Assembly: GCA_945872615.1 (NCBI GenBank)
Contig: CAMBZZ010000002.1
Span: 138,271 to 202,270 of the forward strand
Length of the DNA: 64,000 bases
DNA from: an uncultured Clostridia bacterium
GTDB lineage: Bacteria; Bacillota; Clostridia; Christensenellales; UBA3700
Reading direction: 5' to 3'
In this document: positions 25,682 through 34,232 of the stretch, piece by piece
Numbering within the stretch: the first letter of the stretch is position 1
Layout: every line of letters begins with the position of its first letter
Notes under the pieces: model-generated
Seen by the model: only the letters and a program-made list of their open reading frames with translations
What the model was told of the DNA's origin: nothing
Database searches by the model: none
Made by a program: the position numbers and the translations under genes

Positions 25682-28102
25682 ATGCAAAATTTTAGTAGCG
25701 AATGTGCAAAAGTAATGAACAAAGCGACGGAATACGCGTCGATGAGCGGTGGTCTGCTGGGTACCGAACATCTTATATGCGGTATGATTGACGTAGAGGA
25801 TAGTTATGCGGGAGCATTGCTCAAAGAGAGCGGATTGGTCAAGGAACATATCGGTATGTTGATACAGACCGACGGATATACTCAAGCGGTAAGTCTAAGC
25901 AACCGTACCAGAAACGTCATTGCCAACGCGCAAATTCTCGCCGAGAGAGTGGGAGAACAAATTATATCTTCGGATAAACTTCTCTTTGCGATTTTGTGCG
26001 AAAAGTCTTCGTACGCTTACAAGGGCTTGGAGAGTTTTGGCGTGAACATCGAAGCTTTGAAGAGTAAAATAATACAAAACATAGAAAAACAAAAGTCGGG
26101 AGGCAGCGGCTTTTCTACCAACGGTTTTGAGGAAAATTCTAACTCGCAAGAAGGCGAAAAGAGCGAACTCGACAACTTCGGCGTCGACCTGACTCAAAAG
26201 GCAAGACAAGGCAAACTCGACCCGGTAATAGGTAGAAGCAAAGAGATCGAGAGAATAATACAAGTGCTTAGCCGAAGAACCAAAAACAACCCTGTTTTGA
26301 TTGGCGAGCCGGGCGTTGGTAAGAGCGCGGTAGTCGAAGGATTGGCGCAAGCGATAGTGAACGGCGACGTGCCCGAGATGCTCAAAAACAAAAAAGTATT
26401 TAGCCTGGATATGGCAAGTTTGCTTGCGGGCACCAAGTATAGAGGCGACTTCGAAGAGAGACTCAAAAACGCTATCAACGCTCTCAAAAAGGACGGCAAT
26501 ACAATCTTGTTTATAGATGAAATCCATACCATCGTCGGCGCGGGCTCGACGGGCGAAAACGGAATGGACGCGGCTAACATTCTCAAGCCGCAACTGGCTA
26601 GAGGCGAGTTGCAGACTATAGGCGCGACTACCTTGGACGAATATAGAAAATATATCGAAAAAGACAGCGCGCTGGAGAGAAGATTTCAACCGATAACCGT
26701 TGACCCGCCAACCGTTGAAGATACTATACTCATACTCAAAGGTTTGAGAGAAAAGTACGAGCAACACCATAAGGTTACCATTACCGACGAGGCTATCAAG
26801 GCGGCTGCGGAACTCAGCGACAGATATATCAGCGATAGGTTTTTGCCCGACAAAGCCATAGACCTAATAGACGAGGCGGCAAGCCGTAAAAAGATAGGAG
26901 CCAACGTCGCTCCTAAAGAGATAAAAGAAACCGAGGATAAGTTGACGAGACTGAGAGTGGAACTCGAGGACGCGAAGAACCACGGCGAGTACCTAAAATG
27001 CCACGATATTCAGCAACAAATCAACTCTTTGGAAGAAAAACTGGCGGGCGAAAAGGAAAAATGGAAGGATAGTCAAGTAGAGAAAGAACTGTCTATCGGT
27101 GAACAAGAAATCGCTCAGATAGTTTCTTCGTGGACTGGCGTGCCAGTTGTAAAAATTACCCAAAGCGAGAGCGAAAAACTGCTCGACCTAGAAAATATCT
27201 TGCGTAAGAGAGTAATAGGTCAAGACGAGGCGGTGGAAGCTGTAGCCAAAGCGGTGAGAAGAGCGAGAGTAGGAATCAAAGACCCTAACAGACCTATCGG
27301 CTCCTTTATCTTCTTGGGTCCTACGGGCGTGGGTAAGACGGAACTGTCCAAGGCTTTGGCGGAGGCTATGTTCGGCGACGAAAACTTGATGATAAGAGTG
27401 GATATGAGCGAATATATGGAAAAGTTTAACGTGTCCAAACTTATCGGCTCGGCTCCGGGATACGTAGGCTTCGACGAGGGTGGTCAACTGACCGAAAAGG
27501 TGAGAAGAAAACCTTATTCCGTAATACTATTCGACGAGATAGAAAAGGCTCACCCCGACGTATTTAACATTATGTTGCAGATACTCGAGGACGGTAGATT
27601 GACCGACTCGCACGGCAGAGTGGTTAGCTTCAAAAATACCATAATCATCATGACCTCCAACATAGGCGCGGAAGAAATTAAATCTACCAAGAGCCTTGGC
27701 TTTGGCGACAACAACAACTCTTACGAAAATATGAGAGAAAGACAAATGGACGCTCTCAAAAAGGCGATGAGACCCGAGTTTATCAATCGTATCGACGATA
27801 TAGTGATTTTCCGTGCTCTCGAAAAGGAGGATATGAAGAAGATTGCAAGCCTCATCGTAGACAACCTTGTGGGAAGACTTGCCAAGAACGGCTACAAACT
27901 CTCGGTATCCGACGCGGCTAAGGATATGGTCATCGAAAAGGGCTCCGACGCTCAGTACGGCGCAAGACCTCTGAGAAGAGCCGTGCAAAGAATGATTGAG
28001 GACGAACTGTCCGAGCGTATCCTCAAAGGCGAATTTGCAATAGGCGACGAGATTGACGTCGATAGAGACGGTGACAAACTTACCTTTGCAAAAAAAGTGT
28101 AA
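25682..28102 (+). CDS. clpC: ATP-dependent Clp protease ATP-binding subunit ClpC
   Basis: 806-residue Hsp100 unfoldase: double Clp-N domain (1-145), AAA-1 with Walker A GEPGVGKS and FIDEIHTIVGAG, a middle UVR-type coiled coil (LEDAKNHGEYLKCHDIQQQI), AAA-2 with GPTGVGKT and LFDEIEKAH, and the D2-small domain ending with GARPLRRAVQRMIED. It unfolds arginine-phosphorylated proteins for ClpP. Last gene of the CtsR operon, with its own GGAGGTG ribosome site and a following terminator. Confidence 0.97.
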   Translation: MQNFSSECAKVMNKATEYASMSGGLLGTEHLICGMIDVEDSYAGALLKESGLVKEHIGMLIQTDGYTQAVSLSNRTRNVIANAQILAERVGEQIISSDKLLFAILCEKSSYAYKGLESFGVNIEALKSKIIQNIEKQKSGGSGFSTNGFEENSNSQEGEKSELDNFGVDLTQKARQGKLDPVIGRSKEIERIIQVLSRRTKNNPVLIGEPGVGKSAVVEGLAQAIVNGDVPEMLKNKKVFSLDMASLLAGTKYRGDFEERLKNAINALKKDGNTILFIDEIHTIVGAGSTGENGMDAANILKPQLARGELQTIGATTLDEYRKYIEKDSALERRFQPITVDPPTVEDTILILKGLREKYEQHHKVTITDEAIKAAAELSDRYISDRFLPDKAIDLIDEAASRKKIGANVAPKEIKETEDKLTRLRVELEDAKNHGEYLKCHDIQQQINSLEEKLAGEKEKWKDSQVEKELSIGEQEIAQIVSSWTGVPVVKITQSESEKLLDLENILRKRVIGQDEAVEAVAKAVRRARVGIKDPNRPIGSFIFLGPTGVGKTELSKALAEAMFGDENLMIRVDMSEYMEKFNVSKLIGSAPGYVGFDEGGQLTEKVRRKPYSVILFDEIEKAHPDVFNIMLQILEDGRLTDSHGRVVSFKNTIIIMTSNIGAEEIKSTKSLGFGDNNNSYENMRERQMDALKKAMRPEFINRIDDIVIFRALEKEDMKKIASLIVDNLVGRLAKNGYKLSVSDAAKDMVIEKGSDAQYGARPLRRAVQRMIEDELSERILKGEFAIGDEIDVDRDGDKLTFAKKV

Positions 28103-28109
28103 ATAATTT

Positions 28110-28138
28110 CAAAAGCCCCCTTGAAGAGAGGGCTTTTG
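28110..28138 (+). terminator. Terminator of the clpC operon
   Basis: CAAAAGCCCCCTT-GAAG-AGAGGGCTTTTG; stem with T run, 7 nt after the clpC stop. Its loop contains the -35 box of the hpf promoter. Confidence 0.85.
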
Positions 28139-28149
28139 TATGTTATAAT
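28121..28149 (+). promoter_or_regulatory. Promoter of hpf nested in the clpC terminator
   Basis: TTGAAG (28121-28126), 17-nt spacer, TATAAT (28144-28149) with an upstream TGT (extended -10). The -35 box lies in the terminator loop and 3' arm. Confidence 0.75.
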
Positions 28150-28203
28150 CAAAGTACAAAATAGGTGCGGCACCTAAGGTACAGGCACCGCAAGGAGGAC
28201 AAC

Positions 28204-28725
28204 ATGAGAGTAGAAATCGTATCCAAAAATTACAAGGTATCCGACCACATCAAAGACATCATCGAGATGAAACTAGAAAAGTTTGGCAGATATTTTGAAG
28301 ACGACGCCGTGGCTAAAATTATGCTGAAAGAGATTGGCAAAGAAAAGTACGTAATGGAAATTACAATCTTCTTCGGCGGCAATATGGTAAGAAGCGAAGT
28401 AATGTCCGACAATATGTACAACAATATCGACATTGCCTTGCCAAAGATAGAAGGTCAAATAAGAAAACATCGCACCAAACTCGGTAAAATGAGAAAGAGC
28501 GCTTTGGAAGCCGAGAGTATGTACGACATTCCTCAAGCCAAAGAAAAAGAGTTGGTCAAGACAAAATCTTTCCAACTCAAAAAAATCAGCGTAGCGGAGG
28601 CTATTGCGGAGATGGAACTCGTCGACCACGACTTCTTTGCCTTCGTCAACGAATCCAACGGTATGGTCAATATCGTGTATAGGAGGACTGACGGCAACGT
28701 CGGCTTGATTGACCTAGTGTACTAA
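28204..28725 (+). CDS. hpf: Ribosome hibernation promoting factor, long form
   Basis: 173 residues. N-terminal HPF/RaiA domain (residues 1-100, MRVEIVSKNYKVSDHIKDII) that occupies the decoding site of idle 30S subunits, and the C-terminal dimerisation domain (about 115-173, FQLKKISVAEAIAEMELVDH to the end) that joins two ribosomes into 100S. The ATG at 28204 has an AAGGAGG ribosome site. Monocistronic between two terminators. Confidence 0.96.
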   Translation: MRVEIVSKNYKVSDHIKDIIEMKLEKFGRYFEDDAVAKIMLKEIGKEKYVMEITIFFGGNMVRSEVMSDNMYNNIDIALPKIEGQIRKHRTKLGKMRKSALEAESMYDIPQAKEKELVKTKSFQLKKISVAEAIAEMELVDHDFFAFVNESNGMVNIVYRRTDGNVGLIDLVY

Positions 28726-28763
28726 GCATTGGCTTAAATAGCAAGTTAATTGACGATTATATT

Positions 28764-28795
28764 AAAATATCGGCTGGAATAAGCCGATATTTTTG
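28764..28795. terminator. Terminator after hpf
   Basis: AAAATATCGGCT-GGAAT-AAGCCGATATTTTT; 10-bp stem flanked by A and T runs. Confidence 0.85.
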
Positions 28796-28880
28796 TGCCA
28801 ACGCTTGCATTTTGGAGGGCAAAGGTATTAAAATCTTTGTGTAAGCAATACGTCTCGTATCGTTTGATATGGGGCAAAAA

Positions 28881-28896
28881 GTCAATACGTGTCGCA
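28881..28896. repeat. Palindrome family copy GTCAATACGTGTCGCA
   Basis: Variant with two changes from the perfect form, flanked by AAAAA on both sides, 15 bp before the start codon of the acetyltransferase. Confidence 0.5.
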
Positions 28897-28910
28897 AAAA
28901 GGAGAAAAAG

Positions 28911-29408
28911 ATGAACGAACAATGGGAAATCGTGCAAGTCAAAAAGCAAGAAATCGAAGAGTTTAGTAAGTACGCAAAAGGCATATGGGGAGAGTATTTT
29001 ACCGCGCTGCTCACGAGCGAGCAAATCGCCTATATGTTGGATATGTTTTTGTCGATAGAGGTGCTTAAAAAACAGCTTGACGGGGATTACAAATACTTCT
29101 ATTGTTTGGTGGACGGCAAAAAAACAGGATTTATAGGTTTGGAATATGAAAAAGACGCGCTCTTTTTGTCCAAACTCTATTTGGCTAAGGAGTATAGAGG
29201 CAAGGGGTTGGCAAGCAAAATGTTCGTCTTTATAGAACAACAAGCGGTGGACAACGGATATAACAAGATATACCTCACTTGCAACAAGTATAATCGTCAT
29301 TCTTTGGACGTGTACGCCAAGAAGGGGTTTGAAATAATAGAAAGCGTGGTGACGGATATAGGAAGCGGCTTCGTTATGGACGACTACGTGTTGGCGAAGA
29401 AAATATAA
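28911..29408 (+). CDS. GNAT-family N-acetyltransferase
   Basis: 165 residues with the acetyl-CoA binding motif A as LYLAKEYRGKGLASKMF (about residues 95-111) and a motif B region ending in VYAKKGFEIIES. Substrate unknown. The ATG at 28911 is chosen over an upstream frame extension because an AAAAAGGAG ribosome site lies 8 nt before it. No functional link to its neighbours is evident. Confidence 0.85.
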   Translation: MNEQWEIVQVKKQEIEEFSKYAKGIWGEYFTALLTSEQIAYMLDMFLSIEVLKKQLDGDYKYFYCLVDGKKTGFIGLEYEKDALFLSKLYLAKEYRGKGLASKMFVFIEQQAVDNGYNKIYLTCNKYNRHSLDVYAKKGFEIIESVVTDIGSGFVMDDYVLAKKI

Positions 29409-29414
29409 ATTGTG

Positions 29415-29443
29415 TGGACACGGCGCGTGGGTTGTGTTAGAAT
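29415..29443 (+). promoter_or_regulatory. Promoter of the M60-like lipoprotein gene (leaderless)
   Basis: TGGACA (29415-29420), 17-nt spacer, TAGAAT (29438-29443) preceded by TGT. Seven nt separate the -10 box from the ATG and no ribosome site is present. Confidence 0.7.
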
Positions 29444-29450
29444 TGAGTAT

Positions 29451-32400
29451 ATGAAAAGAAAAATCTTTTTTATTTTGGCGATTGTCGCTACGATATGTTT
29501 GAGTGTGGGGCTCAGCGCTTGTAAAAGCGTGGAACAATCTTTGGCATACAATGATGAAATCGAAGCAAGATACGCCGACGGTATAAGTATCGTTGCAACC
29601 TCCAATGCTCCGACTTACGCCGCCGAATACCAAAACAAAGCCAGAATAGAACAACTGATGTACGTGGATAATTCCGTCAAAGGATTGCATTTGACGGGAC
29701 TTTATTTGCCTAAAGGAGAGACTATAAGCGTGACGGTGTCGGCGGAAACGGCTCAAAAAAGTCACAAGTTGGTCATCAACAGTTGTACGAATAATGAAGA
29801 AATCATAGAACTCGATTCCGTAAGAACGCAATATACCTCTACCGACGGTGGAAGAGTAGATATTTGGGTAGACGGAGCAGTTGAAGAAAAAAACGTGTTT
29901 GAGATAAAAATTTCGGGTTGCGTAAGAATGCCGTTTTACCGTCTCGGTGTGGAGAGAGAAAAACCGCAAGCCGAAAGGGAAGGCTGGGCAACTCTCGATT
30001 GCGGAAATATCAGATTCGTATTTCCTTACGATATGTTGGACGACGTGGTAGGATTGGACGATAGCCTTAAATGGTGGCGTTCGGCAGTAGAAGCAATGTG
30101 CAAAATGACGGGCGTCAAGTATATTGACGGAGACTTGTCGCCCATTATGGTGATGGTTGACCCAAGCATCGACGGCGTGGGCGGAGAATGGAATAAGAGC
30201 GAAAAGTACGTAAGAGTGGGCAAGAGCGGTTTTGTCGGAGTGACGAATTACGAGAGCCTCAAGACGGGTGGCGGAAAGCCCCTATTGTATTTGCTCGGCA
30301 ACATGCTTGCCGACGGAGCGGACGGATACGACGAAGGTCCTTTGCAAGACAAACTCGGCAAAGTAATATCAAATCTTACCTACATCATTATGACCGACAA
30401 CGTCGTTGGGGACGAAGGTAACGGCATCGCCAACGCCTACGTGCAATTACAAAAAGCCGTATCGGGCGAGAGTATAGAGGAAAGTAGTATCGAAGTGTTT
30501 TTTGACGGACTGCTGCATTCGATGGGAAGGGAAAAGACCTTCAACGCCTTGCAACGATACAAATATACCATGAAGCAAAGCACTTCCGCGGACAAGTGGA
30601 GCGAATATATCAAAGATATAAGCCAAGAGAGTATAGAAATCGGCGGAGTAAAAAAGCCGTTGATCGGTATGGATTTGTCGTACTACTGCTCTTGGTTGGG
30701 CATGGACGTGTCGCAAGAGTGTCAAGACGCTATGAAGGACAAAATCTTGTTTATCCCCGTACAATCGCAGTATGCCACGGGCGTAAGCCGCGAAAACATA
30801 CAGACGGGTATTAGCCTTGCACTAGGTCAAAAGACGGTGATTGACTTTGCCTCTTCAATAATATCGCCCGTGTCGGGTTGGAGGGTCGAGAGCGTGATAG
30901 GCAACGGTTGGGTAGCTACCGAAAGCGGTAGATACGAATATAATCCGTCTGCAGATAGACCTATCGACGAGTTTTGGCTAAATCTCGTCAACGGAGAACT
31001 GAGAGTTTCGTTGTACGGTAGAGTTACGGTAGATATTAGAGTTGCTTCTTATCAAGTGTATAGAGATATTCCGTTTAGAGACGTGGATAAGGCTATAAAG
31101 GGAGTGGCGAATATGACCCCGAGCGACGCGGCAAGTTTGCCAAAGGCACAGGTGCCGGAAGAGATGGAAGCGGACGAGAGTAAATATTCGTTTGGCGTTA
31201 CGAAAGGAAGTCTGCAAGTCGAAGAAGACGGCAAATACACCTTTTTCCTCAAGAGCAAAGGATTGGTCAAGGTCAACTTCGGCGTCAGCGAATTTATGTT
31301 CGAGATGTTCAACAACTACCTCACCGTCAGCGACTATACCACGGAGTTGCAATATCAACTTGCATTGGAAAGTAACAAAGTATATAATTTTGAAATTTAC
31401 GTGCTGTCTACTCAAGGCGGCGGTTGGGCAACTTTGGGCATGCAAAGCGAGAACGGCGTGGAAGATTTGGGACAAGATAACATAGTGTTTCGGAATATGA
31501 AAAAAAGCGACGAGGTGCGTTACGAAAGTCCGATTTTGCCGATAGAAAATATCGATTTGCATAGTCAAGTTTACAATGACTTTTTGTCTTCGAGATGGGT
31601 GTTGACTAAGGCTCCCGAACTCAAGGAGAGTAGTAATCATATCTATCTGTTCGACGACAACAACGCCACTTATTTTGAGCCTAAGGAGATAAAAAACAGT
31701 TACGTAATCGAGTGGGACATGCAGTCGGAAAGAACTGCCGAGTATTTGGCGTTGGACGTCAAAACCGATATGCTCGGCGCCAATATCAAAATTCTAACTG
31801 CAAGCAAGGATAAAGAGTGGACGGAAACCTTTGACGGAAACATAGTTGCTACCGACAACGTGTTGGAGTTTGGCAAGAGCGTGCCGTGCAGATACGTAAG
31901 GATTGTCGTAGAAAAACCTATGAATTTCGTATGTTCTATCGCAGGAGTGGCTCTTGGAAAAATAGTCGACCAAAGCCGTATCGTGCCTAATACGAGTACG
32001 GCTATATCCTATCAAGGCGAGTGGAAGAGCATAGACAAATATGCAAGCGTCAACGGCTCTCTTGCCGGCAACGTGGACAAAAACTGCGCAATGGAATACG
32101 AGTTTTACGGTTCGATGATTGCCGTCTACGCAACCAGAGATAACGTCTTTGGACACGCCAAGGTCTATATCGACGGCAAGGAACATTCTATCATAGACTT
32201 GTCAAGCGACGTGGCAAAGTGCGGAGTGAGAGTATTTTCGCAAGTGTTTGACGAAATTGGGTTGCACACCATCAAAATCGTTCCCGTCGCAGACGACCTA
32301 ATCAATATAGATTATTTGACCGTAATAGAAGGACAAAGACCCGAGAGAGAAGAGCCTAAGTTTAATTATTGGTTGATAGCAATCATTCCGTCGGTGGCGT

Positions 32401-32465
32401 TGGTCGGATTCGTCGTGGCTTTGATAGCCGACAAGATTGCCAAAGATAAAAAGAGAAAAAACTAA
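29451..32465 (+). CDS. Large surface lipoprotein, peptidase-M60-like without the HExxH site
   Basis: 1004 residues. Signal peptide with lipobox VGLSAC-K (Cys about 24). Residues 70-160 resemble the N-terminal beta-sandwich of M60-like (enhancin) proteases (TGLYLPKGETISVTVSAE). Residues 180-370 follow the M60 core, but the place where the HExxH helix is expected reads GGGKPLLYLLGNML (about residues 273-286), with no His or Glu. Later parts look like a PA14-type sandwich (about 600-690), a discoidin-like module (about 710-830) and a further jelly roll. The protein ends with a membrane helix and a basic tail, so it may be anchored at both ends. Active M60 members cut mucins; this one is probably a binding protein. 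The family match is by eye. Confidence 0.65.
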   Translation: MKRKIFFILAIVATICLSVGLSACKSVEQSLAYNDEIEARYADGISIVATSNAPTYAAEYQNKARIEQLMYVDNSVKGLHLTGLYLPKGETISVTVSAETAQKSHKLVINSCTNNEEIIELDSVRTQYTSTDGGRVDIWVDGAVEEKNVFEIKISGCVRMPFYRLGVEREKPQAEREGWATLDCGNIRFVFPYDMLDDVVGLDDSLKWWRSAVEAMCKMTGVKYIDGDLSPIMVMVDPSIDGVGGEWNKSEKYVRVGKSGFVGVTNYESLKTGGGKPLLYLLGNMLADGADGYDEGPLQDKLGKVISNLTYIIMTDNVVGDEGNGIANAYVQLQKAVSGESIEESSIEVFFDGLLHSMGREKTFNALQRYKYTMKQSTSADKWSEYIKDISQESIEIGGVKKPLIGMDLSYYCSWLGMDVSQECQDAMKDKILFIPVQSQYATGVSRENIQTGISLALGQKTVIDFASSIISPVSGWRVESVIGNGWVATESGRYEYNPSADRPIDEFWLNLVNGELRVSLYGRVTVDIRVASYQVYRDIPFRDVDKAIKGVANMTPSDAASLPKAQVPEEMEADESKYSFGVTKGSLQVEEDGKYTFFLKSKGLVKVNFGVSEFMFEMFNNYLTVSDYTTELQYQLALESNKVYNFEIYVLSTQGGGWATLGMQSENGVEDLGQDNIVFRNMKKSDEVRYESPILPIENIDLHSQVYNDFLSSRWVLTKAPELKESSNHIYLFDDNNATYFEPKEIKNSYVIEWDMQSERTAEYLALDVKTDMLGANIKILTASKDKEWTETFDGNIVATDNVLEFGKSVPCRYVRIVVEKPMNFVCSIAGVALGKIVDQSRIVPNTSTAISYQGEWKSIDKYASVNGSLAGNVDKNCAMEYEFYGSMIAVYATRDNVFGHAKVYIDGKEHSIIDLSSDVAKCGVRVFSQVFDEIGLHTIKIVPVADDLINIDYLTVIEGQRPEREEPKFNYWLIAIIPSVALVGFVVALIADKIAKDKKRKN

Positions 32466-32480
32466 ATTGATAGATAAAAA

Positions 32481-32496
32481 GTCAATACGTATCGAC
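32481..32496. repeat. Palindrome family copy GTCAATACGTATCGAC
   Basis: Between AAAAA and AATTT, 15 bp after the M60-like gene. The rest of 32497-32642 has a GGCGCGTCGC/GCGGCGCG inverted repeat and no credible gene. Confidence 0.6.
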
Positions 32497-32642
32497 AATT
32501 TCGGCGCGTCGCTTTGTATAAGCGGCGCGTTGTCGTTGGGTTAGTGAGCAACGAAAATTTTTGCGCATACTATGTATCGGACAAAAACGAGGCAAAAGCA
32601 GACGTATTGTATAAAAATACACGAGAGCGCGGCTCAATTCGT

Positions 32643-32671
32643 TTGACACTTGCTACGTCAAAGGCTATAAT
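32643..32671 (+). promoter_or_regulatory. Consensus promoter of the antiporter gene
   Basis: TTGACA (32643-32648), 17-nt spacer, TATAAT (32666-32671). Predicted leader of about 26 nt with an AAAGGAG ribosome site. Confidence 0.85.
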
Positions 32672-32703
32672 TATGTCGATTGAAAAGGAGTTACTAAAGA
32701 GGT

Positions 32704-34107
32704 ATGGACTACACGTTTTTATTGGTTTTGGCAGTAATACTGTTTTCCACCAAACTGCTTGGCATTGCCATGAAAAAACTCGGCTTGCCACAAGTGTTGG
32801 GATATTTGCTGGCGGGCATTATTCTCGGTGTGACGGGACTAGTGAAGAGATCTACCGAGTTGACGGTTTTTGCAACGATAGGCGTCAACCTCATTATGTT
32901 TTCGGCGGGGCTCGAGACCAATATCAAAGAGATAAAGCGGAACGGTGCGGCGTCAGTGCTTATAACTTCGCTCGGCGTTATCGTTCCTATGCTGGTGGGC
33001 TTCGGTATTTCTTGGATTTTGCCTGACCTCGAGATGAAGGAGAGATGGTTTTTCGGAGTAATTCTCACCGCGACGTCGGTAGGTATTACCGTGGCGTGCC
33101 TCAAAGAATTGGGCGTACTTCACGGCAAAGTGGGAGCTTCGATTATTACCGCGGCGGTGTTGGACGACATTATCGGCATCGTTATACTGGCTTTCTTTAC
33201 GGCGGAAGCCAAGGACGAACATATCGGCGTAAAGCTTATCAAAGCTTTTGGCGGAGATATGAGCAAAATGGCGGGCTTTGCCGTATTGCTCAACGTGGTA
33301 CTCTTCTTCGCGATGGGAATAGGTCTGGGATTGCTCGTGCACTATGCTTTTAAACTGTTGAGCAAAAGATTTCCTCATACAAGAAGATTGTCGGCGTTCG
33401 GTCTAATACTTTGCTTTTTGTATGCAGGCGCGGCGGAGAAATTTTTTGGCGTGGCGGCAATTACCGGCTCTTTTCTTGCGGGTATGATGTTGTCTAATAT
33501 GCAAGAAACGGAATACGTCGAGAGAAGAATAGACATCAGCGCTTATATGCTGTTTTCGCCTATTTTCTTTGCCAATATCGGCATTTCGTTGGACTACGCT
33601 TCCTTGCTGGACAATCTCAGCGGTAGACTGGTGTTGTTTTCGCTTGCCTTCGTCGTATGCGGTATGCTTGCCAAAGTCATAGGCTGCGGCGCGGGTGCGA
33701 CGATATTTAGGTATAAGCCAAACCAAAGCCTCAAAGTCGGCGTCGGTATGATGGTGCGAGGCGAAGTTTGCCTCATAGTTGCACAGACGGGACAGAGAGC
33801 GGGAATAATAGATTCGCAATATTTCCCTGCCATAATCCTATTGATAGTCGCTTCTTCGATAGCGACGCCGCTGATACTCAAGGTGTTGTTTAAGAAATAC
33901 CCTAACGAGCCACTCGACGAAAACAAAATCGGCGCAATCGACACCGTAGTCAAAGTCGATGCCGCTATGAGCGAAGTGAGAGAATTTTTGGGAGGAGTAG
34001 ACGTGCAAAACATAGAGGTCAAGGCTCATAGTCAAAGAGAGGCAATACAACAAAGCCAACAAAAAACCGACGACCAATCTTGCGATAATAGCACCGAAAA
34101 TAAATAA
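32704..34107 (+). CDS. Monovalent cation:proton antiporter, CPA2 family
   Basis: 467 residues with some 12-13 membrane segments. KLGLPQVLGYLLAGIILG near the N-terminus, SAGLETNIKEI, LDDIIGIVILA (the ion-binding Asp pair of CPA2 proteins, about residues 157-160) and GEVCLIVAQTG are typical of Kef/NapA-type Na+(K+)/H+ antiporters. There is no C-terminal TrkA-N domain; instead a hydrophilic Gln/Ser-rich tail of about 60 residues ends the protein. Monocistronic with consensus promoter and terminator. The ion cannot be told from sequence. Confidence 0.9.
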   Translation: MDYTFLLVLAVILFSTKLLGIAMKKLGLPQVLGYLLAGIILGVTGLVKRSTELTVFATIGVNLIMFSAGLETNIKEIKRNGAASVLITSLGVIVPMLVGFGISWILPDLEMKERWFFGVILTATSVGITVACLKELGVLHGKVGASIITAAVLDDIIGIVILAFFTAEAKDEHIGVKLIKAFGGDMSKMAGFAVLLNVVLFFAMGIGLGLLVHYAFKLLSKRFPHTRRLSAFGLILCFLYAGAAEKFFGVAAITGSFLAGMMLSNMQETEYVERRIDISAYMLFSPIFFANIGISLDYASLLDNLSGRLVLFSLAFVVCGMLAKVIGCGAGATIFRYKPNQSLKVGVGMMVRGEVCLIVAQTGQRAGIIDSQYFPAIILLIVASSIATPLILKVLFKKYPNEPLDENKIGAIDTVVKVDAAMSEVREFLGGVDVQNIEVKAHSQREAIQQSQQKTDDQSCDNSTENK

Positions 34108-34134
34108 CAATCGAAAAACTAACGAATATTAACT

Positions 34135-34169
34135 AAATTGCTCGTACATTACGATGGACGAGCAATTTT
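34135..34169 (+). terminator. Terminator after the antiporter gene
   Basis: AAATTGCTCG ... CGAGCAATTTT, 9-bp stem with a 14-nt loop and a T-rich end. Confidence 0.75.
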
Positions 34170-34197
34170 GCTTTTTGGACATTTTTCGGTAGGGATG

Positions 34198-34226
34198 TTG
34201 AAAAATAATATAAAGAGTGTTATTAT
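34198..34226 (+). promoter_or_regulatory. Promoter of the transglutaminase-like lipoprotein (leaderless)
   Basis: TTGAAA (34198-34203), 17-nt spacer, TATTAT (34221-34226) with an upstream TGT. Six nt precede the ATG at 34233 and no ribosome site exists. Confidence 0.75.
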
Positions 34227-34232
34227 ATAAAT

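Noticed and set aside
28150-28203. GGCACC repeats in the hpf leader as a riboswitch
   Set aside because: Only about 50 nt long and no fold matching a known riboswitch class could be drawn.
32514-33026. 170-codon plus-strand frame before and overlapping the antiporter gene
   Set aside because: It overlaps the strongly supported antiporter in another frame, runs through the antiporter promoter and has no ribosome site.
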